From Mesostigma viride (taxonomy: Eukaryota; Streptophyta; Mesostigmatophyceae; Mesostigmatales; Mesostigmataceae): DNA of 64,000 nt. Of the stretch, positions 45,031 to 56,854 are shown in pieces. The notes under the pieces were generated by a model. That model had not been told where the DNA came from and ran no database searches. It saw nothing but the letters and a program-made list of their open reading frames with translations. The stretch is taken from positions 80,875-144,874 of the forward strand of contig RPFO01001848.1 in the NCBI GenBank assembly GCA_009746045.1, read 5' to 3'. Both the position numbers and the translations under genes were made by a program. Position 1 is the first letter of the stretch. The number at the start of each line of letters is the position of its first letter.

Positions 45031-45776
45031 ATGGATGGATGGATGGATGGATGGATGGATGGATGGATGGATGGATGGATGGATGGATGGATGGATGGAT
45101 GGATGGATGGATGGATGGATGGATGGATGGATGGATGGATGGATGGATGGATGGATGGATGGATGGATGGATGGATGGATGGATGGATGGATGGATGGAT
45201 GGATGGATGGATGGATGGATGGATGGATGGATGGATGGATGGATGGATGGATGGATGGATGGATGGATGGATGGATGGATGGATGGATGGATGGATGGAT
45301 GGATGGATGGATGGATGGATGGATGGATGGATGGATGGATGGATGGATGGATGGATGGATGGATGGATGGATGGATGGATGGATGGATGGATGGATGGAT
45401 GGATGGATGGATGGATGGATGGATGGATGGATGGATGGATGGATGGATGGATGGATGGATGGATGGATGGATGGATGGATGGATGGATGGATGGATGGAT
45501 GGATGGATGGATGGATGGATGGATGGATGGATGGATGGATGGATGGATGGATGGATGGATGGATGGATGGATGGATGGATGGATGGATGGATGGATGGAT
45601 GGATGGATGGATGGATGGATGGATGGATGGATGGATGGATGGATGGATGGATGGATGGATGGATGGATGGATGGATGGATGGATGGATGGATGGATGGAT
45701 GGATGGATGGATGGATGGATGGATGGATGGATGGATGGATGGATGGATGGATGGATGGATGGATGGATGGATGGAT
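45031..45776 (+). repeat. (GGAT)n satellite, about 745 bp
   Basis: Nearly 190 perfect GGAT units without interruption. It creates long artefactual open frames on both strands. Confidence 0.98.
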
Positions 45777-46248
45777 GTCAGGCTTGTCTTACATGATGCA
45801 GTGGAACTTTGGTGCTGGAGGGTTAATTGTGGCCCGGTCTGGTTTAGCTTCAGTGCTCTCATGGCGGCCTTTGAACATTTGTAATTATTTGAATGCATGC
45901 CCATTGGGCCATGCATAGTGTATATTTTTTACGCATGCACGCCCATTATGTATCGCTGGGTCCATCCCATCAATGCTTGTTTATTGCCAGGTCTGGTGTA
46001 AGTAAGTTAGTACTTGCGTGTCATGCGCATGGGCATGTTTAGAGTACTATGCTAATCTCTTTAGAAACATAATTACACGGAAGTTACAAATCTCATCTGC
46101 ATCATGCCCCAAGACACTACATTAAAGAATCAAATAAAATTATAACATGCCTCCGTTGGGAGATCATGCAGCACATGCATATTCCTTGCTGAATGGGTAG
46201 AGGTGGGTCAAGCCGCGACATCGAAATAAGCTAACTCTAAGCTATCTA

Positions 46249-46440
46249 GTCTACAAAATCCTCACTACACTTCTCCCCAAAGCGCCCCTTCCGCTTTGGG
46301 GGAGGGGGCTTACCCACATGGGCTGGCGTGTGAGCCGGGACATTGGTCTTCCACCTCTTCTTGTTCTGCATAGGAACAGAGAGCGAAGAAATGCGGTGTG
46401 GGGACCCCTTCTCGTGGTAATGCGTTACATGTACTCCCCA
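46249..46440 (-). CDS. Possible exon in CACTA-like element
   Basis: The minus-strand frame contains VHVTHYHEKGSPHRISSLSV and KKRWKTNVPAHTPAHVGKPP and ends KCSEDFVD-stop. Basic, Pro-rich, unrecognised. It may be an exon of the gene described at 47416-48206. Confidence 0.3.
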
Positions 46441-47415
46441 CCGGGCTTTGCTCTTCATGGGTTCATAAAGACAACAATTATTCAGTAAGAATTTAATAAA
46501 TTAGGAACATATATCCGTTGGGAGTCACTGTTACACATATACCTGAAAAGGGGCATATGATTTTAAATACATTCTGAGCTACAACCTGCACGTGCATGGG
46601 TTTAGTTAACTGGCACCTATACTAGAGGCCTGACATGGGGTGGAGCTTCAGTGCTTCCCCGCCTTCTCCTTCTCCCACACTGGGTGCTCCGCGTCCTTCT
46701 TCTCCGGCCCTGCCCATGGGTGCACCGGCCCCGCCTCCTCCTTCTCCTCTCGGGACGATTCGCGCTCCACGCATGGCTGCAGCATCAGTTAGCACGGGCA
46801 AGACATAGCAGTAACCGCGCTATGGCTGTTCTAGCACCAGCCTAGCAGACTGCCATGATCACTCAGCAAACCCACGACAGCTAAACCCTTGGCTGTCACA
46901 ACCAGTCCATGCATCATTAAGTATGGGTACAGGGAAAGCTTCCCGCATATCCATGGCCATATGGATGGCAGCAACACAACGACTTGCCCCCTAGCCCCCC
47001 GTGCACACACAAAAACGTGGGTCGTGGCTTCCACGCCCCATCCGCCATGCATGACAGCGCGTACCTTACTCGCATTCACACCGGGCTGCATCCCAGCGCC
47101 GTTGCTGTCCCCATGTGACACGTCGGCTGATTAAGCAGATACACAGCAGAGTCTGATGTAAACCGCTAAACCCCAAACCCATGCAGACCACAGTCAAGGA
47201 CGCGTGCATGTCAAGCCATGCCAATTGTGAACCGTACAGCAATTTACTTTTCAAGCCTGAAGAGGTGGATAGCAGATACTAGCCTGGAAGAGGTTACAGG
47301 GGCACATGTCCATTAGCGAGCGGAACAACACAGCATACACCCTACAAGCGTACCGCACAATGTCCTCCTGCAATTGTCTGCAGATCTCCCAATGCCGCAG
47401 ACATCTCCACTGCTC

Positions 47416-48206
47416 TCATGGCGATTGCAAATGCTTCATGCCGCACCTCTGCTTACAGCAGAAAAGCTTCCTCCGGGCGAGGCACCTGACTGGAACCAAC
47501 ACCCATTCCTTGGCTTCACAACGTGGCCATGACAGCATCGTGAATCTGCTTCGCCAACGCCCACACTTCAGGACCCGCGCCCTGCACCGCCATGGCCACA
47601 GGCTGCACCGCTGCAATCGATGCAGCATTCACTGCCTGCGCCGCACCATGTACTGCATGCACGAAAGCCAATCCTGGCTCGGTTATCATGGTCTTGCCCG
47701 ATTCCTGCTGCTTCTTCTTCTTCGATGCGGTCATGCGCACTTTATACCCCTTCCTCTCCAAGCACGCCTTCAGCACCTGGCTCGTGCGGTGCTGAATATG
47801 CTTCTGAAGGCGCGCCTTCTAAACACGAAATGTTGGCAATGTATGATTCCCAAACGGCATGATAGGCACATAATCAGTCCCATTAATTGCTTTGCGGCAG
47901 TCAATGCACCAGAACACCTGTTGAAAAAAGAAGGTTATGCACGCTAGCGATTACCCGCGGCAAGAAGCAATCAACACGCCTCGCTAACAACTGCAACCAC
48001 AATGTAATTCATGACGGGCCACTCACCGCTACCCTGCTCTCCTGCTTCAATGTCTCCCCATTCTCAAGGCCTCCATTGTAAACCTCTCCGTCTTCACCAT
48101 CGTCATCGTCTTCCTCTTCCTCCACTCCGACGTATCCGTGTTTCCTTTTCCTAAGATACCTAGGGTTGTTCAAGTCGTATGTGCGGCGTTGGCACACTTC
48201 CAACAA
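47416..48206 (-). CDS. Unrecognised two-exon gene in CACTA-like element
   Basis: Exon a (about 48206-48027) reads LEVCQRRTYDLNNPRYLRKR, then an acidic run and ENGETLKQESRVA, ending at a GTGAGT donor. The acceptor CTTTTTTCAACAG opens exon b at 47917 in the same phase: VFWCIDCRKAINGTDYVPIM, a CX2C motif, then a single in-frame TAG (47819-47821). The same frame then stays open to about 47416 (KARLQKHIQHRTSQVLKACL, KKKKQQESGKTM, then an Ala/Val-rich helix). An upstream candidate start, MASNRGDFILSGLLDEEKAR, lies at 48626. It could be a transposon gene or a captured host gene. I do not recognise it. Confidence 0.35.
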
Positions 48207-49133
48207 AATTTTGGCCGCCTCTACCCATTACCATTTATTCGTACTATCATAACATATCCAGGCGTTTGAAAAATCATTCCCTCGTTCGAACTTCTACCCC
48301 TGGGCGTCCATGACGAGGCAGTCACGACGGGACGCAGATGCACAAAAATAAAACAAGGCGACATCCCTTCAATCATTGACCAAAAAACAGAATACGCGCA
48401 GAACTTGGATTTCAACACCACGCACCCATTACCAGCGAGCACGGCTGGCCTGCAACCGCCATCATTTCATAACCAGAAGCCAGGGCCCACACTCCATCCC
48501 GTTACCTCATCTTCCACGCACGGCTTCCGCTGCTTCCCTCTGCTCTTTCGCATTCTCCGCCAGCAACCTCGCCTTCTCCTCGTCCAACAATCCACTAAGA
48601 ATAAAATCCCCTCTATTGGACGCCATTCAGACGAACTTTGCTAGCGTCTTTTCACCGGCCCCAGCACACATAATCTATAGCCGCTTAATGACAACGGCCG
48701 ACAACGACAACTGCTGAATAGGCGAAAAAGGCTGATAACTACATTTTTATATTTCGCTGCATTTGCTAATAGACACGCACGTTCTCCCACTTCTCCATTA
48801 CAATATAATTATCCATCTGGCCGTGTACAGGCAAAGATCCCCGAAGTAACTTACTGAAACGTATCTTACAGCATCGGATCACTGGCACCTAATCTACAGG
48901 TGGTAGATTACCAACCAAGACCCGTCGCGGTAACTTACTCTGTCGGTAATGTACTACCAAAGATGTGCAGTCGTAACGTTACTCTTACTTACGGCTAGTA
49001 AAATTACTACCTATCATCCTACGTAGTAATGATTACGGCGTTGGATCTCACGCCTCGGATCTAGGTAGTAAGATAAGACCTCGTAATTTACGCCTCGGAT
49101 GCTTTTTACTACCCTCGGACGAAAAGTATAGTG

Positions 49134-49356
49134 ATACCAGCAGCCGCGACCACCCGCGACCAGCTCTACCAAGGGTGTGTTGCGTGCGGTCAACGAGATG
49201 GAGGCGCGGCGACAGTCCTCCTCTTCCGGCCAAACGCAGGCAGTGGCTGGCTACGAGTATGACGACGAGGAGGGGGCTGACGAAGAGGAGGAGGGGGGGG
49301 AAGAGGGCGGGTGGTCGGGCGAGGCGGCCTCCCGTCCCACCGCTCCTCGGGAGTAG
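49134..49356 (+). CDS. gag: Gypsy Gag, 3' part after the insertion
   Basis: From CAG at 49138 to TAG at 49354-49356, in frame with 35641-37751. Basic then strongly acidic (EYDDEEGADEEEEGG), ending SRPTAPRE. The TAG between this frame and pol may be a readthrough or a reinitiation point. Confidence 0.75.
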
Positions 49357-49359
49357 TAG

Positions 49360-52300
49360 CCCTGCCCATGGGCTTGGGTCCCGGGGTAGGGGATAGGATA
49401 GAAAAATCAGATGGTAACCCAGACGCGGAGTCAACTAGAGTAGAGGTAGACGTCAATAACGTGGCCGCAGACGCGTCCTCCCAACCGGCGGCGCGTGCAT
49501 CTCAAGGAGATTCGCGGCATCTGTTTCTTTTCAGCGGAGGGTTATTGGTCCCCCCACCGTCCTTGATCCGTATTTGAAGGAGAAAACGATCATGGACGTG
49601 AAGTTCCTGGTCGACACCGGCGCCTCCACGTCCTTCATCAACGAGGCCCTGGTGCGTCGGCTGGGCCTGGTACCCCGGCCTCACACCACGGCAGTCTATG
49701 TCACCTACTCAGACGGTCGGCGACACCAATCGCCGGGCCTAGCAGACATCAAGGGTGTGCTGCAGGGCACGCCGGTGGACCTGGTGGCGACTATTGCGCC
49801 GCTGGGCGCTGCCGACATCATCATTGGAGTGGACTGGCTGGACAAGCAGGATGTGGACATCAGTGTGCGCCGGCGGGTAGTTTGGTTTCCTGATGGTTCA
49901 TTCTGGTGCCCTGACAGCGAGTATAGGGCACAGGCCGCGGAGGTCCATAACATTACACACGAGCGCTCGGCGGACGGGCCTCGACCAGCGTCCCAGATCC
50001 TGATGAGTAGCAAGACGCTGGCGCGCCAGCTCCGGAAGGGCAAGGAGTACGCGATGTATCGCATAGACCTGGATAGCACTCAGGCTCTGCTTAACGAGAT
50101 TGGTGCCGGATTCACACCGGATGAGCTGGCGCGGTTCAATGCCGTCCTGGAGAAGCGCACTACCCTTTTTGCGGACCGCACCCCCCAGTTCCCTCCCAAT
50201 CGATCGGTGTTGCACCGTGTCCAGCTCCAGGAGGGTTCCGGTCCTACCGTGTCTCCCATGTACCGCATGGGCCCAGTCGAGCTGGTGGAGCTCAAGAAGA
50301 TCCTCATTTCACTGCTCGACGCGGGGCTCATTGAACCCAGCAACAGCCCCTTCTCAGCGGGCGTGCTGCTCGTTCCCAAGCCAGGAGGCAAGTGGCGTCT
50401 GGTGACGGATTACCGGAAGCTGAACGCCATCACCGTCAAGTCCCGGTATCCCTACCGCGGATCGACGACATCTTCAACCGTGTCCAGGGGGCCACGTGTT
50501 TCACCGTCATCGACTGTGCGGACGGGTTTTGGCAGCTGCGCATCGCGCCAGAAGACTGCCACAAGACCGCGTTCGCTACGCCCTTCGGTCACTATCAGTT
50601 TCGGGTGGCGGCAATGGGGCTGTGCAATTCGCCGGCGTCCTTCCAGATGCTGATGAATGACATCCTCCGTCCGGTGATGGGCACAGCCCACTTGCCGCAG
50701 GTCTCCCAGGACCTGGCGGACCCGCAGAAGGGGGCGCGCCCGCCCTGGACCTACAAGCGCACGTGCGCGCTGGCGTATCTGGACGACATCCTGGTGTACT
50801 CCAAGACGTTCGAGGAGCACCTAGAGGATGTGGACGCCGTGCTGCAGATCATGGAGGATGAGCACCTTTCGGCGCGGAAAGCCAAGGTGCGCGCCGGCCG
50901 CTGCGTGCCGTTTCTGGGCCATACCTTGTCCGCGACGGCATCGCGACCGACCCTGAGAAGATCGAGTCCGTCCAGCAATGGCCTGTCCCTACGGACGTGA
51001 AGGGGTGCGCAGCTTCCTGGGATTGGCTCTTACTACCGACGGTTCATCCCGCGGTTTGCCACCATCGCCGCCCCGATCAACGCTCTTCTCAAGAAGGGTA
51101 CCCCGTTCCTTGGGCTGAGCAGTGCCAACAGGCTTTTGAGGCGCTTAAGCGCCACCTCACCACAGCACCAGTCCTTATCCTGCCGGACCCGGCCCTTCCT
51201 TTCGTTGTGGCTACGGACGCCAGCAAGGTGGCCATCGGGGGTGTCCTCCTGCAGGACCAAGGCAAGGGTCTTCAGCCCATCGAGTATATCTCACGCACAA
51301 TGATTCCGGCGGAGCGGAATTACCCAGTGCATCAGCAGGAGCTTCTGGCAGTAGTCTACAGCTGCCACACGTGGCGTCACCATCTTCTGGGGGCCCAGTT
51401 TTCGGTGGCCATTAGTGAGCAGGGGGATCTCGACCCCCACCGCCTGGTGATCCACACCGACCACCGGCCGCTCACCCACCTCCTGGTGCAGCCCAACCTG
51501 ACGCCCCGCCAAGCGCGGTGGATGGAGTACTTGTCACAGTTTGCGCCATTCAAGATCCAATACGTCAAGGGCGCGGACAACGTGGTGCCAGACGCCCTTT
51601 CGCGACGGGCGGACTATTGGTTCTACGAGGACATGGATGTGCTTCATACCACTTGCGTACCAGTGGCCGCCCCGGGGACCGCCTACGGCGCGGAGCCACG
51701 GTCTCCCCGGGCCCGCCACCTGTTTCATCTGGGACACACCACCAGCGATGACTTGTCACCTCTCTTGGAGGAGACGAGTGCCCACGAGGACGTGGACGCC
51801 CCCGGGGAGGGGGAGGGATCGCATATGCGCATGCCCCTTAGCCATGTGGTGCCGCCCCAGGGAATTTTTCAGCTTCAGCCGATCGGCCCGCCCACAGTCT
51901 TCTCCGAATTCGTCAACCAGGCGAGTGCGGAGACAGACCCGGCCGCGGACGCGTTCACAGTCACGTCGGACCTGGAGACGATGATCAGTCGTTTCACGGT
52001 CACGGAGGAAGCGGCGCTTGAAGCCATCCGGGCGCATCCCCAGCAGATGGGTGCCTACCCTTGCAAGTTCCAGGATGGACGCCTGTTCGTGAGTGTCCAG
52101 CCGGAGGAATGGCGGCTGTATGTCCCGGAGCTTTGTAGGGCCGCCTTGCTTCACGAGCTCCACGATTCGCTTCTAGGCGGACATCAAGGAAGCCACCGTC
52201 TTTATCCTCGGGCCCGCAAACATTTCTACTGGCCAGGGATGAAGGAGTATATTGAGACATATGTGCGCCAGTGCCCCTCGTGCCAGATCATGAAGTCCAG

Positions 52301-53422
52301 GAACACGGGCTCGCAAGCCGTCCCCAAGACGTTACCTGATCCGATGGGTCCTTGGGATTCTATCATGATGGACTTCATCGGCCCGTTCAAGAAGGCGAAG
52401 AGCGGCAACAGCATGGTCCTGGTGTTCGTGGACCGCCTGACGCGCATGTGTCACTTGGCCCCGTGTCCGGCCGACCTCACTGCGGAGGAGTGCGCCAAGA
52501 TATACCTGACGCACGTGTTCCGGTTCCACGGGCTCAGCCGACAGTTCATCTCCGACCGCGACAAGCTCTTCACGGCCAAATTCTGGCAGGAGTTTTCGAA
52601 CGGCTGGGCACCAAGGTGTCGCTGGGCACGGCCTACCACAGTTCGTCGTCACATCTGGTGGAGCGGTTGAACCGCACAGTGCAGGAGACCATGCGACACT
52701 ACACCGACGCGGTGGGCAGCAATTGGGAGGAACTTCTGGGCTTGGTGGAGTTCTCCCTGAACAATGCCCCCAGGCCGCCCACGGATTTACCCCCTTTTTC
52801 CTCAACTCTGGCAGGCACCCTCTCACGCCTCCCGACCTGCTTATGAGCCCCGACGGGAGAGGATCAGGTCAAGCTGGACACACGCCAGGGGGTTGATCGC
52901 TTGCTGCAGCGGATGCACCAGGCTCATAACAGTGCAGTCCAGGGCTACCGCGCCGCGACCGAGCGGTATCTGGAGAGGACAGCCGGCAAGCGGGATAACC
53001 GGGCGCCGTCCATTGAGGTGGGCGATTGGGTCCTGGTGGAGGGCCCACAGATCGGACGATTCTCACACAAGGTGGAGAAGGAGCTGAAGACTAAGCTTCG
53101 TCCCATGTTCCTGGGCCCCTACAAGGTTCTCACCAAGTTTGACGACGTCATGTTCCAGGTGGACGTCCCGGTGTCATGGAACCTCACGTCCAACCGTTTC
53201 CATCGTGACCAGCTCAAGTTGTACCACCAGAACACCATTCAGGGTAGGGTCAATCCCCCGGCCCCGTTGGAGTTCAATCCGGACACGGGGAACAGGAGGA
53301 TGAGGTGGCTGCGATCGTGGGACACCGAGATGTCAAACGAGGTCGGGGGACCCAGCGACAGTACCGTGTGCGATGGCGATTCGCGCAGCATGAGTCGGAG
53401 GACTCCTGGCGCACCCTACTGA
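49360..53422 (+). CDS. pol: Gypsy Pol: PR-RT-RNaseH-IN, with single-base frameshifts
   Basis: Protease FLVDTGASTSFI (about 49604-49640) and ADIIIGVDWL. RT has a KWRLVTDYRKLN block, VIDCADGFWQL and LAYLDDILVYS (catalytic YLDD at 50776-50787). RNase H has FVVATDASKVAIGGVLLQ, NYPVHQQELLAVV and VIHTDHRPL. Integrase has an HHCC finger (HELHDSLLGGHQGSHRL...CPSC) and a DDE core (MMDFIGP, ISDRDKLF, SSHLVERLNRT). The C-terminal GPY/F module LGPYKVLTKFDDVMFQVDVP leads to a TGA/TGAG stop at 53420. Frame changes near 49565, 50456, 50932, 51020, 51110, 52597, 52765 and 52850 are each explained by one missing base, several in homopolymers. No chromodomain is seen. Confidence 0.9.
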
Positions 53423-53479
53423 GTTAGCGGGTTGCGCCCGCTTATTGGAAGCATACAAGAAGACACACCAATTGCATTA

Positions 53480-56048
53480 ATAGGCGGTATAACGGTGTAC
53501 GGTGTAGGGTGAGAGTGAGGTGTGAGCCGGGTACAGGTACACGCCGACTAACGCCTTGGCTTGTGGTGTGTGGGCCGTGCAGGGGGACGCCGCGGAGGCG
53601 CTTCCCAGGGCCAGACTTCTGCCAGCGCCGCGGAGGCCGTAGAGGCAGGAATCCGGGTAGTAGACGGGGAGTCGAGTGAGGAAGATCTGGTGGATGGACA
53701 CGACAGATTACCCGGAGGCCCCTCTACCAGAACAGGTTGACAGGATGCAGACAGCTCGCGGAGAGCCTGCAGTCCGAAGGGGTGCTTCAAGGGCCGGGGG
53801 CTCGGGAGGTGGTGGCCGGCACGAGACGTCGTCCAGACCCGAAGCTCCGGACGCGCGCGCGCTGCAGCTAGTGAAGGAGCTGAATGAGGAGACATTTAAC
53901 CCCCGGTGTTCGTGCGCGACTATGGTCGGGCGGGTGACTTGGTGGAGCGGCGTCGTCGGCGCCGTAACCAGATGCCGTCAGATCTCCGCGCCGATTCCAT
54001 TCTGGCGCGGGTCGGCCCCGCTAAGCTGGAGGATTTTCGATGGTTCGTGCGAGAAATGTGGGGTTCAAGATCGAGACCCGCACCGCCGAGCGCGACGGCG
54101 TGGTGGTCGGTATCGACTGGGAAACCCATGAGCGGGAGTGCCTGTGTCATGCGTGCGTGAACACGCTGGATGCAGGTCTGGTATTTCCACGGCTGTTGCT
54201 CCTCCTAATTCCACCCGAGGTGCGGAAGCATCTGGAGAACTACTTTCCTCGATACCTCCCGTTGAAGGGGCGTTGCGGGGCGAGAAGTGTATGCGCGCGG
54301 GTCAGTACTCGTTACGGCAGGCCCTGGATCGCATCGTGGCGATGGACGACGAGGACCAGGATGATGGGAGCGAGGGTGACGACTCCGATTCTGATGACTA
54401 CCCTCCCCGCCCTCTTCCTCGTCCTTCAAGGGATCCACCTTCTGGGGGCTCCTTGGAGGGCGGCGCAGGACATCGTCCTGTGACGCGTTTCGAGGCGCCA
54501 CCGCCGGCGATGGGCTGGGGGCGCCCCTCTGGGCGAGGGTCTCGCCCGCGGTCCACGGGTTGGGGCGGAGGCAGCCAACCAGCTCTCGGCGTGCTCCAGA
54601 CCGGCCTGCACGTCGGCGCTCGCCCTCACCGTCATCGCGCTCGCGTTCCCGTTCGGACTCGGGAACGGAGGTACGCCCTGCTCGCCGAGCGTCACCACCA
54701 CCTCGTCGCCCGGCGGATCGGCACTGGGAGCGCACGTGGGGGTCGGCGGTGGAATTGGAGCGAGAGTCTCGGCGACCGCGGTCGGATACGACGGGAGCTG
54801 CTCCGGCTAGGACAGAACAGCCGGCCGGGGGCGAGCCCCCGGTTGTGGCCCCCTTAGGTCCTCCGACGGATGCGGGCCAAGAGGAGCCTACCTTCCTTGT
54901 CTCCTTGGAACCACCGGAGCCTACCTTCCTAGTCTCCCTGGAACCACGTCCCCGGCCTGCACCAGCCGGCTCATCAATGCCACGTCCGGCGGAGGGACAC
55001 ATCCGGCCCACTTCGTCGGGTCGACCCTCGCACCCTTCCGCGGAGGAACCGTGCCTACACACACCATGGCAGAGACGCGACCTCGGGCCGCGAGGATCCC
55101 AGCGGACGGCATTCTGGTACCAGCGGAGCCCGTGATGCGCTTGGAAGCGCTCGTAGCTGCGGTACAATCAGGACAGGACCTGATACAGCGCCTGATGGTC
55201 CAGCACGGTCGTCAAGGCGATCATTCTGCTGCCACCTCAGTGGGCTATGATGCGGCTTCCAGAGCTCCTGGGTCATCTCACGAGGAGTGGTCATTGGGGA
55301 CTTCATACGGCCGGTACCGGGCAGAGTGGTGAGACATGGTGGGCCAGGACCGCGCACGGAGAAGCTTTGTGTGACATTCGAGGGACCTCCGGCTTTTCAG
55401 GTTCCCCCGGGTACGCACCTACCTGCTCCTCTGGTGTTTCACGCGGGTCCTTGGTTCGCTGTGGATCGCGGGGCTTACTGGGAACAGGTAGAGATCACCT
55501 TTCTGCCCCAGGTTCCCCTGCCCCTGCCGCAACCCGACGACCCTCGTTTCCCCGCTGCGGTGGGGCATATTGTGCGGTTCGGGTCCGAAGACTGGTGGGA
55601 TTGGCGCTATCAGGTCGATGGGGTGAAGCACGTGGTGACGCCTCCCAAGGTGGCTCCAGCGGAGGGGAGTGCCTTTCTTAATCTGGTGGCGCCCGATATT
55701 GTAGGGGCCCGGACGGTGTCGATCAACGATGATCACGTGCGTATGGAGGTTTTCCTGATGGGGGTGCACTTTGTTCGCGAGCACCGTTGTGGGGTGGTGG
55801 ATCGGTCGGCGTTGACGCTCATGTTCACCCATCCCCAGTACCTCGCTGGGTTCCTGTCTCTGTGGCCCAGAGGGTCGTGGGTGGAGCTGTCCCGGCTGGG
55901 TCGGCAGAAGGTGTCCCCCTACCAAGTGGCTTTTGAGATTGACCTGTGTTCGCACCCTGGGGTGATGATTTCACAGATGACCCACGCGGGGCGTAGGGCC
56001 TTCACTGAAGTCCTGTCGCAGCGACGTGCCACTAGCGGCGGACGCTAA
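53480..56048 (+). CDS. Third ORF of the gypsy element, unknown function, frameshifted
   Basis: Frames in series from about 53680 to 56048. The first part reads RALQLVKELNEETFNP, RAGDLVERRRRRRNQ, GPAKLEDFRWFVRE, then a Cys cluster (EKCG; ECLCHACV) and PPEVRKHLENYFPRYLPLKG. The middle is acidic (DDEDQDDGSEGDDSDSDDYP) and then Arg/Ser-rich (SPSPSSRSRSRSDSGTEV). The last part, 55287-56048, is open for 253 residues (WFAVDRGAYWEQVEITFLPQ, WWDWRYQVDGVKHVV, MEVFLMGVHFVREH). No membrane segment or signal is seen, so it does not look like an envelope protein. At least three frameshifts occur. I do not recognise it; it may be a second structural or nucleic-acid-binding protein. Confidence 0.6.
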
Positions 56049-56251
56049 GTGGTTAGAATAGTTTTTCGTGACGGATAGCGGATTGATCCAGTCACCATCA
56101 GAGTCTTACTACTACGTCAGAGTTGGGCCTGTGTATCAACTTCTAGAGGAACTGGCATTACTAACCTGCGGGTGAACCGAGGTTGGGACATAGTACTCTT
56201 ATAGTAGCGTTGTTTTTCCAATCTACTTGTACGGTAGGGACTACCGACCCC

Positions 56252-56266
56252 CATGGGGGGGAGGAG
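56252..56266 (+). promoter_or_regulatory. Polypurine tract
   Basis: ATGGGGGGGAGGAG directly before the 3' LTR; it primes plus-strand DNA synthesis in the family. Confidence 0.85.
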
Positions 56267-56849
56267 TGTTACGTCCCTGCCCTTTTGGCCGGACGTAACA
56301 ATGGAATAAATTACTAAGGCTGTTTGGTCTATTGGACTTGGGTTTTACGGACCTTGGCTATTGTGTGAATTGGACTAGTTATTTTGGTCCTAGGTTGTCC
56401 TTTTAGGGGCCGGCGCTGTGGCGCCGCGCCGGTTCTGAGTCTGTCAGTGTTCTAGGCGTGGATCCTATAGTTGAGGGTCGATGTCGGCCCGGATCCTACG
56501 TGGAATGAGTGACTCGGATTGTTCTAGGGAAATTGGCGTGTATCTGCGCCGCAACCAACCTAGGTTAAATTGGTCCGAGGACGAGAGTCTCGTCCTCTTG
56601 GTTTAATGAATGATAAGTGCGAATACGCCTACACATTGAGCCCGGGGCATTATCCATTTGTAATTGGTATTGCTAGCCAATATAAGTGTGAACTAATTAG
56701 CTTGGCATTAAGCCGTGATGCCAGATATCTCACGACTCACGTCGTGAAGCGCAACCTACTTTAGGCTATCTTGAATTATTCCTAATTCCGGCAAGAAGGG
56801 TCTTTCGCTACGTAGCTCAGGCTAGGTGTGTCTGGGCAGGGACGTAACA
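56267..56849 (+). repeat. 3' LTR
   Basis: Matches 33840-34423. Differences I see: C/T in GGCTAT(C/T)GTG, one missing G in CAGTG(G)TTC, C/A in ACGTGG(C/A)ATG, and G/A in GGCAAG(G/A)AGGG. Confidence 0.97.
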
Positions 56850-56854
56850 TGTAG

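Larger units (their letters stand above)
37752..49133. mobile_element. CACTA-like DNA transposon, 11.4 kb, inside gag
   Basis: The ends are CACTATACTTTTCGTCCGAG and its complement; pairing continues for about 55 bp (one early mismatch, then GCGTAAATTACGAGGT). Subterminal copies of GAGGTAGTAATTTAC occur at both ends. Flanks are GTA/ATA, or TAC/TAC if the first base is assigned to the target; either reading gives a 3-bp target duplication, and removal restores the gag frame. CACTA start, 3-bp TSD and subterminal repeats are the traits of the EnSpm/CACTA group. No clear CACTA transposase is visible. Confidence 0.8.
33840..56849 (+). mobile_element. Complete Ty3/gypsy element, 23 kb with nested insertion, TSD TGTAG
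   Basis: Direct 583-584 bp LTRs, PBS after the 5' LTR, purine tract before the 3' LTR, and identical 5-bp flanks TGTAG (33835-33839 and 56850-56854). Gene order is hybrid-binding-domain ORF, gag, pol (PR-RT-RH-IN), third ORF. Without the 11.4-kb CACTA-like insertion it is about 11.6 kb. I count about four differences between the LTRs, so the insertion is young. Confidence 0.95.

Noticed and set aside
45002-45918. Long open frames of (MDGW)n and (SIHP)n on both strands
   Set aside because: Direct translations of the GGAT satellite; every frame of a stop-free tetranucleotide repeat is open.
47306-47947. 213-residue plus-strand frame
   Set aside because: Cys/His-rich shadow of the minus-strand exon, which has splice signals and ordered composition.
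54205-55167. 320-residue antisense frame
   Set aside because: Low-complexity Arg/Gly/Ser shadow of the GC-rich third ORF; no domain, and the sense frames carry the ordered composition.
53480-56048. Envelope gene of a retrovirus-like element
   Set aside because: No signal peptide, no membrane segment, no cleavage-site-like motif visible.
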